This document shows, piece by piece, positions 1-7,993 of a stretch of 33,261 nt of DNA (its first letter is position 1; each line of letters opens with the position of its first letter). The stretch lies in the NCBI GenBank assembly GCA_025361365.1, contig JANYAM010000146.1:1-33261 (forward strand), written 5' to 3'. Position numbers and translations under genes: made by a program. The stretch is from Opitutus sp. (GTDB lineage Bacteria; Verrucomicrobiota; Verrucomicrobiia; Opitutales; Opitutaceae). The notes under the pieces were generated by a model. That model did not search any database. It worked only from the letters and a program-made list of their open reading frames with translations, and was not told where the DNA came from.

Positions 1-1
1 G

Positions 2-931
<930 letters not shown>

Positions 932-950
932 GCAATGACGCCGAATGAAT

Positions 951-1066
951 GGCCGCAAAAAGGCACAAGAAACACGAAAAGGGATTGGCCCTCTAACGAC
1001 GCCAAAAGATTGAGCGACTCAGACACTGAATCTACTTCTTTGCGCCTTTTTGTGCCTCTTTGTGGC
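951..1066. repeat. Dispersed inverted repeat, 'GCAAAGGCGC' family, copy 1
   Basis: Two arms of about 28 bases (951-978 and 1039-1066) are inverted copies of each other with roughly 20 of 28 positions matching. The left arm carries GCAAAAAGGCACAA and the right arm TTTGCGCCTTTTTGTGCC. The same word pattern recurs at 2501-2588 and 3514-3586, and as a single arm near 6641-6667. It fills the gap between the aldo/keto reductase and the cupin gene. Confidence 0.7.
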
Positions 1067-1120
1067 TAAACGAATTTCCTCCCCCAGCTCCGCGCTCCCT
1101 GCTCCCCGCTCATTTTTCCC

Positions 1121-1516
1121 ATGCAAATCAAACGCGCCGGCGTTCAACCCTCCACTCCCGGTCCGTCCGACTGGTTCACCGGCACGGTCCGCATCGATCC
1201 GCTGTTCCAAGTCACGCCCCCAGCCCGCACGGCCGGCAACGCCGTCACCTTCGAGCCGGGCGCACGCACCGCCTGGCACACGCATCCGCTCGGCCAGACA
1301 CTGATTGTCACTGCCGGCGCCGGCCGCGCGCAGCGCGAAGGTGGCCCCATCGAGGAAATCCGCCCCGGTGACGTCGTCTGCTTCGCCCCCAGCGAAAAAC
1401 ACTGGCACGGCGCCGCGCCCACCACCGCCCTGACCCACATCGCCATCCAGGAATCCCTCGACGGCAAGGCTGTCGACTGGCTGGAGAAAGTCCGCCACGA
1501 GCAATATCAAGCGTGA
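1121..1516 (+). CDS. Small cupin-domain protein
   Basis: A 131-residue single-domain cupin. Cupin motif 1 is seen as the histidines in [10 protein letters not shown] with the following glycine-rich turn, and motif 2 as [17 protein letters not shown], so the metal-binding histidines are present. The length and arrangement match the small cytosolic cupins often annotated as quercetin-dioxygenase-like or (R)-mandelonitrile-lyase-like. Such names usually overstate what is known, and no substrate can be assigned. The start ATG at 1121 follows directly on the upstream intergenic repeat, without a strong Shine-Dalgarno sequence. It stands alone between an aldo/keto reductase and a MYG1-family gene, all on the plus strand but separated by repeat-filled gaps, so co-transcription is uncertain. 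Confidence 0.88.
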   Translation: MQIKRAGVQPSTPGPSDWFTGTVRIDPLFQVTPPARTAGNAVTFEPGARTAWHTHPLGQTLIVTAGAGRAQREGGPIEEIRPGDVVCFAPSEKHWHGAAPTTALTHIAIQESLDGKAVDWLEKVRHEQYQA

Positions 1517-1539
1517 CCCGGCTGCACGGCTAGGCGCAC

Positions 1540-1590
1540 AACGCCTTGGCGTTAATTTCCTCAGGTTTCAGCTTTCAGGTTTCAGGTTTC
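1540..1590. repeat. Short palindrome plus TTTCAGG direct repeats
   Basis: A perfect AACGCC-TT-GGCGTT palindrome (1540-1553) is followed by three TTTCAG units within 1559-1590. The TTTCAGG word family recurs as the reverse complement at 4193-4219 and in both orientations at 23573-23668, always between genes. Confidence 0.6.
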
Positions 1591-1607
1591 TCCACCATTG
1601 GGTGGAG
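1590..1607 (+). promoter_or_regulatory. Hairpin covering the ribosome binding site of the MYG1-family gene
   Basis: CTCCACC (1590-1596), a four-base loop and GGTGGAG (1601-1607) form a perfect 7-bp stem. The right arm is the only Shine-Dalgarno-like sequence for the ATG at 1612, so the stem could mask it. Translational control is an inference. Confidence 0.45.
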
Positions 1608-1611
1608 TTGA

Positions 1612-2496
1612 ATGACGCCTTTTACCACGATCCTGACGCATCCGGGCAGTGCCCACAAAGATGAGTTCCTTGCTTGCTGCGTGCTGCTGGCGACGGCCCC
1701 CTGCCCCGTCCTGCGGCGCGAGCCAACTGACGCCGACTTGGCCGACCCCGCGACTGCGGTGATCGACGTGGGGCACTGTCATGAGCCAGCGCTGAATAAT
1801 TTCGACCACCACCAGCTGCCGGATGACGCGGCGCCGACCTGCGCCCTGTCGCTCGTGCTGCAGCACCTCGGGCTCTACGCGGATGCCCGGGCGTTTTGCG
1901 ACTGGCTCGAGCCCGCGGAGTGGTTCGATTGCCGCGGACCCAATGTCACCGCCCGCCGGCTCAACATCGAACGCAAGGTCGTCGACCAGTTGCTCTCGCC
2001 CATTGAAATCACCCTGCTGCGCCGTTTTGCCGCCGCGAAGCAACTGTCGGCCGGCGAGCCGCTGTGGGAAATCATGCGCCTGATCGGCACCGACCTGCTC
2101 GACTACATCCGCACCCTGCGCGCCCGACTCACCTTCATCGGACAGCATGCCCAGCTCTGGTCGCTGGATGGGTTGGCGATTTCCGGCGATAAAGCGCCTG
2201 CTCCGGCCGTTGTTTTTCTGCCGCGCACTGATCCCCTGCCGGAGGACCCCTCAGCCGGGCTCGATCGCTATGTGACGGAGCAAAAACTTGATGATCGCGT
2301 CGTCGCCCTCATCGCGCCCGATCGCCGCGGCGGCGGCTACGGGTTGTCCAAGCACCGCGATCACCCGCGCCTCGACTTCACCCGCATCAAGGCGGAGCCG
2401 GATGTGCACTTCGCGCACCAGCGCGGCTTCGTCGCGAAGACCTCGGCCACCAATCCGCAACGGCTGCGGCAGTTGCTGCTGCTAGCCGCGGTATGA
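1612..2496 (+). CDS. MYG1 / UPF0160 family metal-dependent hydrolase
   Basis: A 294-residue protein of the MYG1 (UPF0160) family, whose eukaryotic members are reported as RNA exonucleases with a DHH-phosphoesterase-like fold. The hallmark N-terminal metal-site pattern is present: THPGSAHKDEFLACCVLL near residues 9-26, then VIDVG and NNFDHHQ near residues 50-70. The C-terminal GFVAKTSATNPQRL is a further family-like segment, where the protein binds its substrate in related folds. Length is normal to slightly short for a bacterial member. The ATG at 1612 sits four bases after GGTGGAG, which is part of a hairpin. The gene ends just before a palindromic repeat and converges on the metallo-hydrolase at 2583-3470. 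The bacterial substrate is unknown. Confidence 0.85.
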   Translation: MTPFTTILTHPGSAHKDEFLACCVLLATAPCPVLRREPTDADLADPATAVIDVGHCHEPALNNFDHHQLPDDAAPTCALSLVLQHLGLYADARAFCDWLEPAEWFDCRGPNVTARRLNIERKVVDQLLSPIEITLLRRFAAAKQLSAGEPLWEIMRLIGTDLLDYIRTLRARLTFIGQHAQLWSLDGLAISGDKAPAPAVVFLPRTDPLPEDPSAGLDRYVTEQKLDDRVVALIAPDRRGGGYGLSKHRDHPRLDFTRIKAEPDVHFAHQRGFVAKTSATNPQRLRQLLLLAAV

Positions 2497-2500
2497 ATCG

Positions 2501-2588
2501 GATTAACGCAAGGGCGCCAAGTCGCTAAGAGAAATCGATTCAGGCTTTCCGATCCGGGCCTTGGCGTCTTTGCGCCTTTGCGTTAATC
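2501..2588. repeat. Dispersed inverted repeat, 'GCAAAGGCGC' family, copy 2
   Basis: Arms 2501-2529 and 2560-2588 are inverted copies with about 25 of 29 matching positions; each outer end reads GATTAACGCAA (right arm read on the minus strand). The TAA inside the right arm is the actual stop codon of the minus-strand hydrolase gene. The repeat lies between two convergent genes and could fold into a long hairpin in either transcript. Confidence 0.8.
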
Positions 2589-3470
2589 AGCCTTTCGCAG
2601 CGGGACGCGGAAAGTTTCCCCAACACTTACCGCCAACAAGCGGTGCGGTTCGGCAGCGAAGGCCCGGCGCACACGCGCCGCGGGCTCATCCATCGCCTCG
2701 GCGCTCAGCTTGAAAGTCTCGTGGTGGATCGGCACGAAGGTGCGGGCGCCGGCCTGGCGGGCCATCTCCGCCGCCTGCTCGGGATTGCAGTGGGCGCGGA
2801 TCCACGGGTCGTAGGCCCCGATGGGCATCAGCATGAGATCGATCGGCCGCGCGGGATCGTTGAGACGCGCAAAGGCCGGCGTCCAGGCCGTGTCACCCGC
2901 GAACCCGACGGTGTGCCCGCCGCGCGTCAGGAGATAGCCGTTATAGCCGCGGTGATCGTCGCGCATCATGCGCGCCCCCCAGTGTGCGACCTCGAAGGCC
3001 GTGACGGTGATCGGGCCGTGGCGGGTCTCAACCGTCGCGGCCTGGCCCCAGTCCAATTCGTAGATCTGGTGAAAGCCGTGGCAGCGCAGGAGGTCGGCCG
3101 TGGCCCGGGCCGTGACCACCGGCGTGCGCCGGTCGAATTTCCGCAGGCTCCACACGTCGAAGTGGTCGAAATGCGCATGGCTGAGCACAATCATGTCCGG
3201 CTTCGGCAACTCGCGCGGACCGAGCGCCGGGGCATGATACCGTTTCGGGCCGAGCACAAACGGCGGCACCCCGAGACCGACCCGCCGCGAGAAGACCGGA
3301 TCGGTAAGGACCCGCACGCCGAGAAAGTTCAGCAAGACCGTCGAATGCCCGAGCACGCTCCCGGTGATGGCGTCGTCCCGCCACATCGCGGGCACGGGCC
3401 GGTGCGCCGGCGGCAAGGGTTTGCCACGGCCGTCGAAAATCATCTGCCGAATCATGCGCCATCGGGTCAT
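2583..3470 (-). CDS. MBL-fold metal-dependent hydrolase (UlaG/NAPE-PLD-like)
   Basis: A 295-residue metallo-beta-lactamase-fold hydrolase. The dinuclear metal motif is SHAHFDHFD (about residues 97-105), preceded by the GHSTVLLNFLGVRVLTDPV strand pair typical of the UlaG/NAPE-PLD branch. Further ligands are likely in FAGDTAW (Asp) and FVPIHHETFKL (His). No signal peptide is seen, so the enzyme is probably cytosolic, acting on a phosphodiester or lactone; the natural substrate is not predictable. The start chosen is ATG at 3470; an in-frame ATG eight codons further in is also possible. The terminal codons and the TAA stop come from a dispersed palindromic repeat, suggesting the repeat inserted at or replaced the original gene end. 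It is transcribed divergently from the phosphatase gene. Confidence 0.88.
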   Translation of the reverse strand: MTRWRMIRQMIFDGRGKPLPPAHRPVPAMWRDDAITGSVLGHSTVLLNFLGVRVLTDPVFSRRVGLGVPPFVLGPKRYHAPALGPRELPKPDMIVLSHAHFDHFDVWSLRKFDRRTPVVTARATADLLRCHGFHQIYELDWGQAATVETRHGPITVTAFEVAHWGARMMRDDHRGYNGYLLTRGGHTVGFAGDTAWTPAFARLNDPARPIDLMLMPIGAYDPWIRAHCNPEQAAEMARQAGARTFVPIHHETFKLSAEAMDEPAARVRRAFAAEPHRLLAVSVGETFRVPLRKAD

Positions 3471-3513
3471 CCGCTGGAAGGGAACCCTTCACAGGCAAAA
3501 GTCCAATCAGAGT

Positions 3514-3586
3514 AACGCAAAGGCGCCAAGACGCTAAGAATTCAAACTTCCCGACCCGAACCTTGGCGTCTTTGTGCCTTTGCGTT
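3514..3586. repeat. Dispersed inverted repeat, 'GCAAAGGCGC' family, copy 3
   Basis: Arms 3514-3538 (starting AACGCAAAGGCGCCAAG) and 3562-3586 (ending TTTGTGCCTTTGCGTT) match as inverted copies at about 22 of 25 positions. It sits in the divergent gap between the MBL-fold hydrolase and the phosphatase, only about 34 bases from the phosphatase start, so it may affect its transcript. Confidence 0.8.
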
Positions 3587-3619
3587 GGAATTCCTAGAAT
3601 CATCAGCCTGACTGCTGCT

Positions 3620-4192
3620 ATGGAACTTTACTACATGCGGCACGGCGAGACGGCGTGGTCGCTGACCGGACAACACACGGGGAAAACCGACCTGCCTCTG
3701 ACCGCCCACGGCGAGGACGAGGCGCGGGGCTTGGCCACTTTGCTGCGCGGCGTGGCCTTTGACCACGTGTTCGTCAGCCCGCGCCAGCGCGCACGGCGCA
3801 CGGCCGAGCTGACCGGACACGGCGCGGCGATGGTCGAGCCGGACCTCGCCGAATGGGACTACGACGGCATCACGTCAGACGCGGTTCGCGCCAAACGTCC
3901 CGCCTGGGACATCTACCTTGACGGCTGCCCTGGCGGCGAATCGCCGGAGCAGATTACGGCGCGCGCCGACCGCCTGATCGCCCGCCTGGCTTCGCTCTCC
4001 GGCCGCGTGGCGGCTTTTTCCCATGGCCACTTCGGCCGCGTGCTGGCGGTGCGCTGGATCGGCCTGACCCTGCCGATGGCGAAACACTTCGCGATCGATA
4101 CCGCCTCCTATGGCATCCTCGATCGCGATCCTGGCCGCGGCGACCGCGCCCGCATCGTGCAGTGGAACATCCGCGCGGCCCAGCCGCGCTGA
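3620..4192 (+). CDS. Histidine phosphatase family protein
   Basis: A 190-residue member of the histidine phosphatase (phosphoglycerate-mutase-like) superfamily. The catalytic RHGE is at residues 7-10 (YYMRHGETAW), the phosphate-binding arginine is in SPRQRARRTAE, and the second catalytic histidine is in AAFSHGHFGRVL. Together these define a complete active site. The closest well-known relatives are cobalamin-pathway CobC-like or SixA/GpmB-like phosphatases; without cobalamin genes nearby, a specific role is not supported. ATG 3620 was preferred over an upstream in-frame start at 3563, because the family begins directly before the first beta strand and the extra residues would be encoded by the palindromic repeat. 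It is followed by two repeat families, so it is probably monocistronic. Confidence 0.9.
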   Translation: MELYYMRHGETAWSLTGQHTGKTDLPLTAHGEDEARGLATLLRGVAFDHVFVSPRQRARRTAELTGHGAAMVEPDLAEWDYDGITSDAVRAKRPAWDIYLDGCPGGESPEQITARADRLIARLASLSGRVAAFSHGHFGRVLAVRWIGLTLPMAKHFAIDTASYGILDRDPGRGDRARIVQWNIRAAQPR

Positions 4193-4220
4193 GAAACCTG
4201 AAACTTGAGACCTGAAAGTT
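4193..4220. repeat. CCTGAAA direct repeats (TTTCAGG family, reverse orientation)
   Basis: GAAACCTGAAACTTGAGACC followed by TGAAAG immediately after the phosphatase stop codon repeats the CCTGAAA/GAGACCTGAAA words found at 23573-23603, and is the reverse complement of the units at 1559-1590. No coding function is seen. Confidence 0.55.
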
Positions 4221-4227
4221 CGGGCCC

Positions 4228-4296
4228 TGTAGGGTCGCCGCTTGCCGGCGGACCGTGCTCGCGCGCTACGGTCCGGCGACAAGCGCCGACCCTACA
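4228..4296. repeat. Long inverted repeat with 29-base arms (TGTAGGGTCG family)
   Basis: Arms 4228-4256 (TGTAGGGTCGCCGCTTGCCG...) and 4268-4296 (...AAGCGCCGACCCTACA) are inverted copies at about 26 of 29 positions, with an 11-base loop that itself contains GCGCGC. It has no T-tract and is probably a small dispersed repetitive element, not a terminator. It lies in the 239-base gap between the phosphatase and DUF5069 genes, where nothing else was recognised. Confidence 0.75.
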
Positions 4297-4431
4297 TTCG
4301 TTCTTTCGCGACTCTTGTCGGCCATAGGCTGGGCGAGGGCTGATCGCGTGAACCGATTCAGCTCTCCACCGGATCAACCACTACACTCATTTTAATCTGG
4401 CGCCTTCGCACGATGCGTAAATTTTTGTGCC

Positions 4432-4893
4432 ATGCCTCACGTCCCCGGTTTGCGCAGCTGTTACACCAAGGTCGGCCGCCTCGTCTACTTCGGCCGCATG
4501 CTCGACAAGATCCGCCTGCATGCCGCGGGAAAATTGCCCGCCGAATACGTGGCGAACCTCGGCGATGAGAAAAACCTGACTCTCGACCGGCGCTGCTGCC
4601 AGTTTCTCGGCGTCCGCTATGCCGACTTGCGCGAGCGCATCCAGATGGGCGGCACGGACGACGAGGTGCTCGCGTGGGCCCACGCGAACGGCATGTCGCG
4701 GCCCGACGAGGAGTGCCACATGTGGAACCGTTTCATCGTGAAACTCGGCTGGCGCGACGAACGCTCCCATGTTCTCCCCCAGCGCATCATCGATGCGGGC
4801 CTGACCGGCAAGCCCATCGAGACGATCATCGATCACATCGAGTTCGACGAGGGCCGGGATCCCGTCGCCGCGAAGGCGTGGGACGGGATTTAG
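4432..4893 (+). CDS. DUF5069 domain protein
   Basis: A 153-residue protein matching DUF5069, a family common in Verrucomicrobiota and Planctomycetota with no known function. The family opening is recognisable as VGRLVYFGRMLDKIRLHAAG, with Tyr, Arg, Asp and Lys conserved as I remember the family. A central CCQFLGV follows, and a C-terminal region has the DEECHMWNRF and DEGRDP segments. There is no signal peptide or membrane segment, so it is presumably cytosolic. The ATG at 4432 begins the domain almost at once. It is flanked by two different inverted-repeat elements and so is probably an independent transcription unit. The family assignment rests on remembered motifs. Confidence 0.8.
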   Translation: MPHVPGLRSCYTKVGRLVYFGRMLDKIRLHAAGKLPAEYVANLGDEKNLTLDRRCCQFLGVRYADLRERIQMGGTDDEVLAWAHANGMSRPDEECHMWNRFIVKLGWRDERSHVLPQRIIDAGLTGKPIETIIDHIEFDEGRDPVAAKAWDGI

Positions 4894-4914
4894 AGAATCG
4901 AAGGTTTCCTGGAG

Positions 4915-4956
4915 GGCCGGTCTCCCGACCGGCCGCGGTCGGTCAGGAGACCGACC
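4915..4956. repeat. Compact inverted repeat (GGTCTCC..GGAGACC family)
   Basis: GGCCGGTCTCCCGACCGGCC and the following GGTCGGTCAGGAGACCGACC are inverted copies at about 17 of 20 positions, nearly without a loop. They are followed by a stretch TTCGTGCCTTCGTGGTTAA resembling one arm of the GCAAAGGCGC-family repeats. It lies between the DUF5069 and PEGA genes. Confidence 0.6.
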
Positions 4957-5057
4957 ATTCACTTCGTGCCTTCGTGGTTAATTCACCTGTATTTCGCTAA
5001 AAAACCCGTTGCCCCGGCAATGGACTAAACTAGACAGGTGGGGACGGGCCCCACCCC

Positions 5058-6554
5058 ATGGAAAAAAACGATTCATCCCCGAGCCGCAACAAACCCGTCC
5101 TGAATCCGGCGAATGCACCGGTCCCGGCGGCCAAGCCGGCCCCGCCGCCGGCCTTCAAACCGGCCGCTGCTGCGCCGGCGCCAACCCCGGCCGCGACCCC
5201 GGCCGCAGCGCCCAACGAGCCCGCCACTCCCGCGGCTAAGCCCGCCAAGGGCCCGGCGAAGGCCAAGCCCGGCGCCTCGCCCGATGCTCCCGGCAAAGCG
5301 ACGGCTTTCTACGACCGCTTGTTTCCGGTGGACTCGCCCCAGCGCAAATCCGGTCCGATCATCATTATCGCCCTGGTGATCATTGTCCTGCTCCTCTCCA
5401 AGTGCGCGTTCTCGTCCGTGAGTGAAAAGATGGCCGCCGCCGCGCAGGTCCGCGCGGAAGAAAAACACATCCAGTCCACCGGCGTGCTCGTCGTGAAATC
5501 CAACTGGCCCGAGGCGGTCGTCGAAGCCACGCCCGTCGCCGCTCCCGACCGCACGGCAGCCGAGCCCGTCAAGGGCGCCCTCGGAGAACCCTTGCCCCGC
5601 CTGGCGCCGGGAAAATATGCCGTGACGCTCCATGCCGACGGCTGGCCGGATGCGCGCGGCGAGGTCGACGTGCCGGCCGGGAAGCAGACGGAGACCACGA
5701 TCAATTTCAAGAGCGGGTCGCTCCGCCTGGATTCCGATCCCACCGGCGCCACCGTCAAGCTGGGCAATGCCGTGCTCGGCAAGACGCCCCTGGTGATCCC
5801 CCGATTGCCGCCGGGCCCGTGCGCGCTCTCCTTTGAATACCCGTCCTGGCCGGCCGTCTCCCTCAAGGTCGCCGTCACCGAAAATGTCGAGTCGGCCGAA
5901 AAGGTGCGCCTGCCCCACGGCAGCCTGACGGTGGAAACCGTGCCCGCTGGCGCGACCGTCCTGATCGGCGGAAAAAATTCCGGCAAGACCCCCCTGACCT
6001 TGGAAAGCGTCCCGGCGGGCGAGAAGAAGATCAAGGTGCAGGCCGCGGATTTCCCTGTGTTGGACGTGAAGGCCACAGTGGAAGACCGCGGCGAGGCGAA
6101 ACTCAGCCTGCAGTTGGGCGCCTATTTCCCCGCGCTGGATGCCGAGGCGCTCTTCCGCGGGATCTGGGTGCCGGATGACCCGAACCGGATCGCGGCCTCT
6201 GATTGGACCACCGGGCCTTACCAGTCGCAGAACGGCATCGTGAAAAACCTGAACCGGAAGCGGCTCCACCAAACCTGGCTGAACAAGCGCTATCATTATT
6301 CCGCGATCGTGAAGTCCTATGATGCGGCCAGCGGCAAAATCGAGTTTGTCGAGCAGGAGAATGCGTTCTCCAAGTATCGCGTGACGGCGGTCCTCACCCC
6401 CGACGCCCGCAAGGATCCGGCCCTGGCCGTGCCGCTGGCCAAGGGCGCGACGCTGACCCTGAACCTCTACGGACTACTCACCGCGGTGGAGGAACCGCGC
6501 TGGCCTTCGAAGGTGATCCGGTTCGACATCTCGGCCGCAGAATTGCTGCACTGA
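5058..6554 (+). CDS. Membrane-anchored PEGA-repeat protein
   Basis: A 498-residue envelope protein. Residues 1-80 are a low-complexity Ala/Pro/Lys-rich cytoplasmic-side stretch. Residues about 98-118 form one transmembrane helix (GPIIIIALVIIVLLLSK). The exported part has about three PEGA-type beta repeats (about 137-370), seen in repeats of the form 'GSLxxxxxPxGAxVxxGxxxxGKTPLxxxxxPxG' (LDSDPTGATVKLG and VETVPAGATVLIGG). The last 130 residues are an unrecognised domain. PEGA repeats resemble S-layer and carbohydrate-exposed surface domains, so a cell-envelope scaffold role is inferred. A start at 5058 gives the long disordered tail ahead of the helix, similar to protein-kinase-linked PEGA proteins, but no kinase is nearby. 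It is bounded by intergenic repeats on both sides. Confidence 0.8.
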   Translation: MEKNDSSPSRNKPVLNPANAPVPAAKPAPPPAFKPAAAAPAPTPAATPAAAPNEPATPAAKPAKGPAKAKPGASPDAPGKATAFYDRLFPVDSPQRKSGPIIIIALVIIVLLLSKCAFSSVSEKMAAAAQVRAEEKHIQSTGVLVVKSNWPEAVVEATPVAAPDRTAAEPVKGALGEPLPRLAPGKYAVTLHADGWPDARGEVDVPAGKQTETTINFKSGSLRLDSDPTGATVKLGNAVLGKTPLVIPRLPPGPCALSFEYPSWPAVSLKVAVTENVESAEKVRLPHGSLTVETVPAGATVLIGGKNSGKTPLTLESVPAGEKKIKVQAADFPVLDVKATVEDRGEAKLSLQLGAYFPALDAEALFRGIWVPDDPNRIAASDWTTGPYQSQNGIVKNLNRKRLHQTWLNKRYHYSAIVKSYDAASGKIEFVEQENAFSKYRVTAVLTPDARKDPALAVPLAKGATLTLNLYGLLTAVEEPRWPSKVIRFDISAAELLH

Positions 6555-6640
6555 GACGGCCGTTGGCCGCGGTTGTTGGTTGTTAGCTATCGATTGTTGG
6601 GAAAACCCCGACAACCGGGGAGACGGGACCAGAACTCCTG

Positions 6641-6667
6641 CTTTGCGGCCCTGCGCCTTTGCGTTAA
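6641..6667. repeat. Solitary arm of the 'GCAAAGGCGC' repeat family
   Basis: The run CTGCGCCTTTGCGTTAA (6651-6667), preceded by CTTTGCGGCC, matches the right arm of the repeats at 2560-2588 and 3562-3586, but no inverted partner was found in the same gap. The 203-base gap otherwise holds a small CCCCG/CGGGG hairpin at 6606-6620 and nothing recognisable. Confidence 0.5.
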
Positions 6668-6757
6668 CCCGCTTCCCGGTCGGAGAATAAAATCCCACCT
6701 GCAATTTGGGAAACATCGGCTACATTATGCAGTCATACGCCCCCGACCCTTTCACCT

Positions 6758-7264
6758 ATGAAGACAAAACTGATCCCTGTCCTGATTTTCGCGGCCGGGC
6801 TCCTCGGCACCGCTCTGGCGGCCGAGTCTGAGACCGCCGCCTCGCCCGCCGCCCCCGCGCCGCCGCCCGACCGCACCATCTTCGCCCCGCGCCTGCCCTC
6901 CCCGGCCGAGCTGACCGACATCGCCGCCGCCCAGGGCCAGAGCATCGAGCGCATCGAACAGACGGCCTCGCAGGTCACCATCACGACCAAGACTTCCGAC
7001 GGCCGCACGACCACCGTGCTCTACCAACTGCTTTCCACTGCCGCCAGCGCGCCCGCGCGCGTGGCCACGGCGCCTCGCGCGACCGTGACCAGCGTCGTCG
7101 TCCAGAACGACGACCCCGAGGTGGTTTATGTGCCGCGTTACCGCTACTACTCCTATGATCCCGTCTGGGATTACTGGCCGCCGCTGGCGCTGGGCATCGG
7201 CCTGGGCTGGAGCTTCCATGGCGGTTACGGACACGGTCATTATGGCGGCTGGCACCATCGCTGA
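6758..7264 (+). CDS. Exported protein with DUF3300-like aromatic C-terminal motif
   Basis: A 168-residue secreted protein of unknown function. Residues 1-21 are a clear signal peptide (MKTKLIPVLIFAAGLLGTALAA). An Ala/Pro-rich linker follows, then a polar region (TSQV-like strand with TTVLYQLLS). The C-terminus is rich in Tyr, Trp and His: DDPEVVYVPRYRYYSYDPVW, then a short hydrophobic stretch, and a Gly/His tail ending GHGHYGGWHHR. The VVYVPxYxxxxYDPVW element resembles the segment near the end of DUF3300 proteins and other envelope proteins with WXXGXW repeats. The terminal His/Gly tail could bind metal, which is inference. It lies 15 bases before the lipoprotein gene and very likely shares its transcript. 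Confidence 0.7.
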   Translation: MKTKLIPVLIFAAGLLGTALAAESETAASPAAPAPPPDRTIFAPRLPSPAELTDIAAAQGQSIERIEQTASQVTITTKTSDGRTTTVLYQLLSTAASAPARVATAPRATVTSVVVQNDDPEVVYVPRYRYYSYDPVWDYWPPLALGIGLGWSFHGGYGHGHYGGWHHR

Positions 7265-7279
7265 AGTTTTTTCCTCTCC

Positions 7280-7822
7280 ATGAACCCTCCCAAACTGATC
7301 CTTCCCGCCCTGGCGCTGACGATCCTGCTCGGCGGCTGCGTCGGCACCGGTCCCAACACGCAACGCGGCGCCGTTACCGGCGGGGCGCTCGGCGCCCTGG
7401 CCGGTGCCATCATCGGCAATAATTCCGGCCACGGTAACGGCGCCTCGGGCGCCGCCGTCGGTGCCCTCGCGGGCGCCGTGCTGGGCGGCACCATCGGCAA
7501 CGCCAACGATCACCAGGATGGCACCGTCTACGACGAGCCCCAGCCCCAATACCACCGCCGCGCGCGCCGCTATACCCGGATCGAAGAGGTTCCTCCGCCG
7601 CCGCCCGCGCAGCCGGCTCCGCCGGAGGTGGCCGAGAAGATCACTCCGTCCCCGTCGCCCGAGGCGGTCTGGATCCCCGGTTACTGGGATTTCAACGGCA
7701 ACGCCTATGCCTGGACTCCCGGGCACTGGGAAATCCCACCGCCCAATAGTCGCAGCTACGTGGCGTCCCACTGGGAAGTCCGCGCCAACACCAACGTGTT
7801 CGTCCGCGGCTCCTGGCAGTAA
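7280..7822 (+). CDS. Glycine-zipper lipoprotein with WXXGXW repeats
   Basis: A 180-residue lipoprotein. The signal peptide ends in a lipobox (LTILLGGC; Cys about residue 20). Residues about 30-75 are a glycine-zipper domain of the YMGG/OmpA-like type (GALGALAGAIIGNNSGHG and GALAGAVLGGTIGN), which usually packs in membranes. After a Pro-rich linker the C-terminus carries WXXGXW-type repeats: WIPGYWDFNGNAYAWTPGHW, then SHWEV and FVRGSW. Such proteins are common in the outer envelope of Gram-negative bacteria, but their function is unknown. The start at ATG 7280 places the n-region correctly. It follows the exported DUF3300-like gene by 15 bases, and a strong terminator follows, so the two form a probable two-gene unit. 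Confidence 0.82.
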   Translation: MNPPKLILPALALTILLGGCVGTGPNTQRGAVTGGALGALAGAIIGNNSGHGNGASGAAVGALAGAVLGGTIGNANDHQDGTVYDEPQPQYHRRARRYTRIEEVPPPPPAQPAPPEVAEKITPSPSPEAVWIPGYWDFNGNAYAWTPGHWEIPPPNSRSYVASHWEVRANTNVFVRGSWQ

Positions 7823-7847
7823 CGCCCCGTCTTTTTTTGGTCACCGC

Positions 7848-7876
7848 GCGCCGGCGTCACCGCCGGCGCTTTTTTT
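7848..7876 (+). terminator. Rho-independent terminator after the glycine-zipper lipoprotein
   Basis: GCGCCGGCG (7848-7856), loop TCAC and CGCCGGCGC (7861-7869) form a perfect 9-bp GC stem followed by seven T residues (7870-7876), 26 bases after the stop codon. It is the clearest terminator in the window. Confidence 0.93.
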
Positions 7877-7897
7877 GACCCACGCCGCACCGGCGGC

Positions 7898-7972
7898 TCA
7901 GTCCCGTGACGGTCCGTCGTCGACAAAGACGAGGAACGTCAGGGCTCCGAGGATGAGGGTGGCGGCAATCAT
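7898..7972 (-). CDS. 24-residue single-helix membrane microprotein, copy B
   Basis: ATG at 7972 to TGA at 7898-7900 encodes MIAATLILGALTFLVFVDDG plus PSRD. Most of it is one hydrophobic helix ending in Asp-Asp. The first 19 residues differ at only two positions from the 27-residue microprotein at 8812-8895 (Ala-Leu-Thr-Phe against Ala-Ile-Thr-Leu), while the codons differ at several third positions. This is the pattern of two translated paralogues under protein-level constraint. It lies 21 bases downstream of the SDR gene on the same strand and just before the opposing terminator. No family is recognised. It could be a membrane-associated regulator or partner of the SDR or thioredoxin, but function is unknown. 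Confidence 0.6.
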   Translation of the reverse strand: MIAATLILGALTFLVFVDDGPSRD

Positions 7973-7993
7973 GGCGACCGGAGGGTGGGACGA

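Noticed and set aside
951-3586. CRISPR-like array from recurring repeats
   Set aside because: The copies are inverted pairs separated by complete genes, with no regular spacers or cas genes.
4228-4296. Terminator after the phosphatase gene
   Set aside because: The long hairpin has no T-tract on either strand, and the perfection of the arms fits a repeat element better.
5058-5300. Spurious N-terminal extension of the PEGA protein
   Set aside because: The Ala/Pro/Lys-rich stretch is in frame with the transmembrane helix and no other start lies between, so it was retained as a disordered tail.
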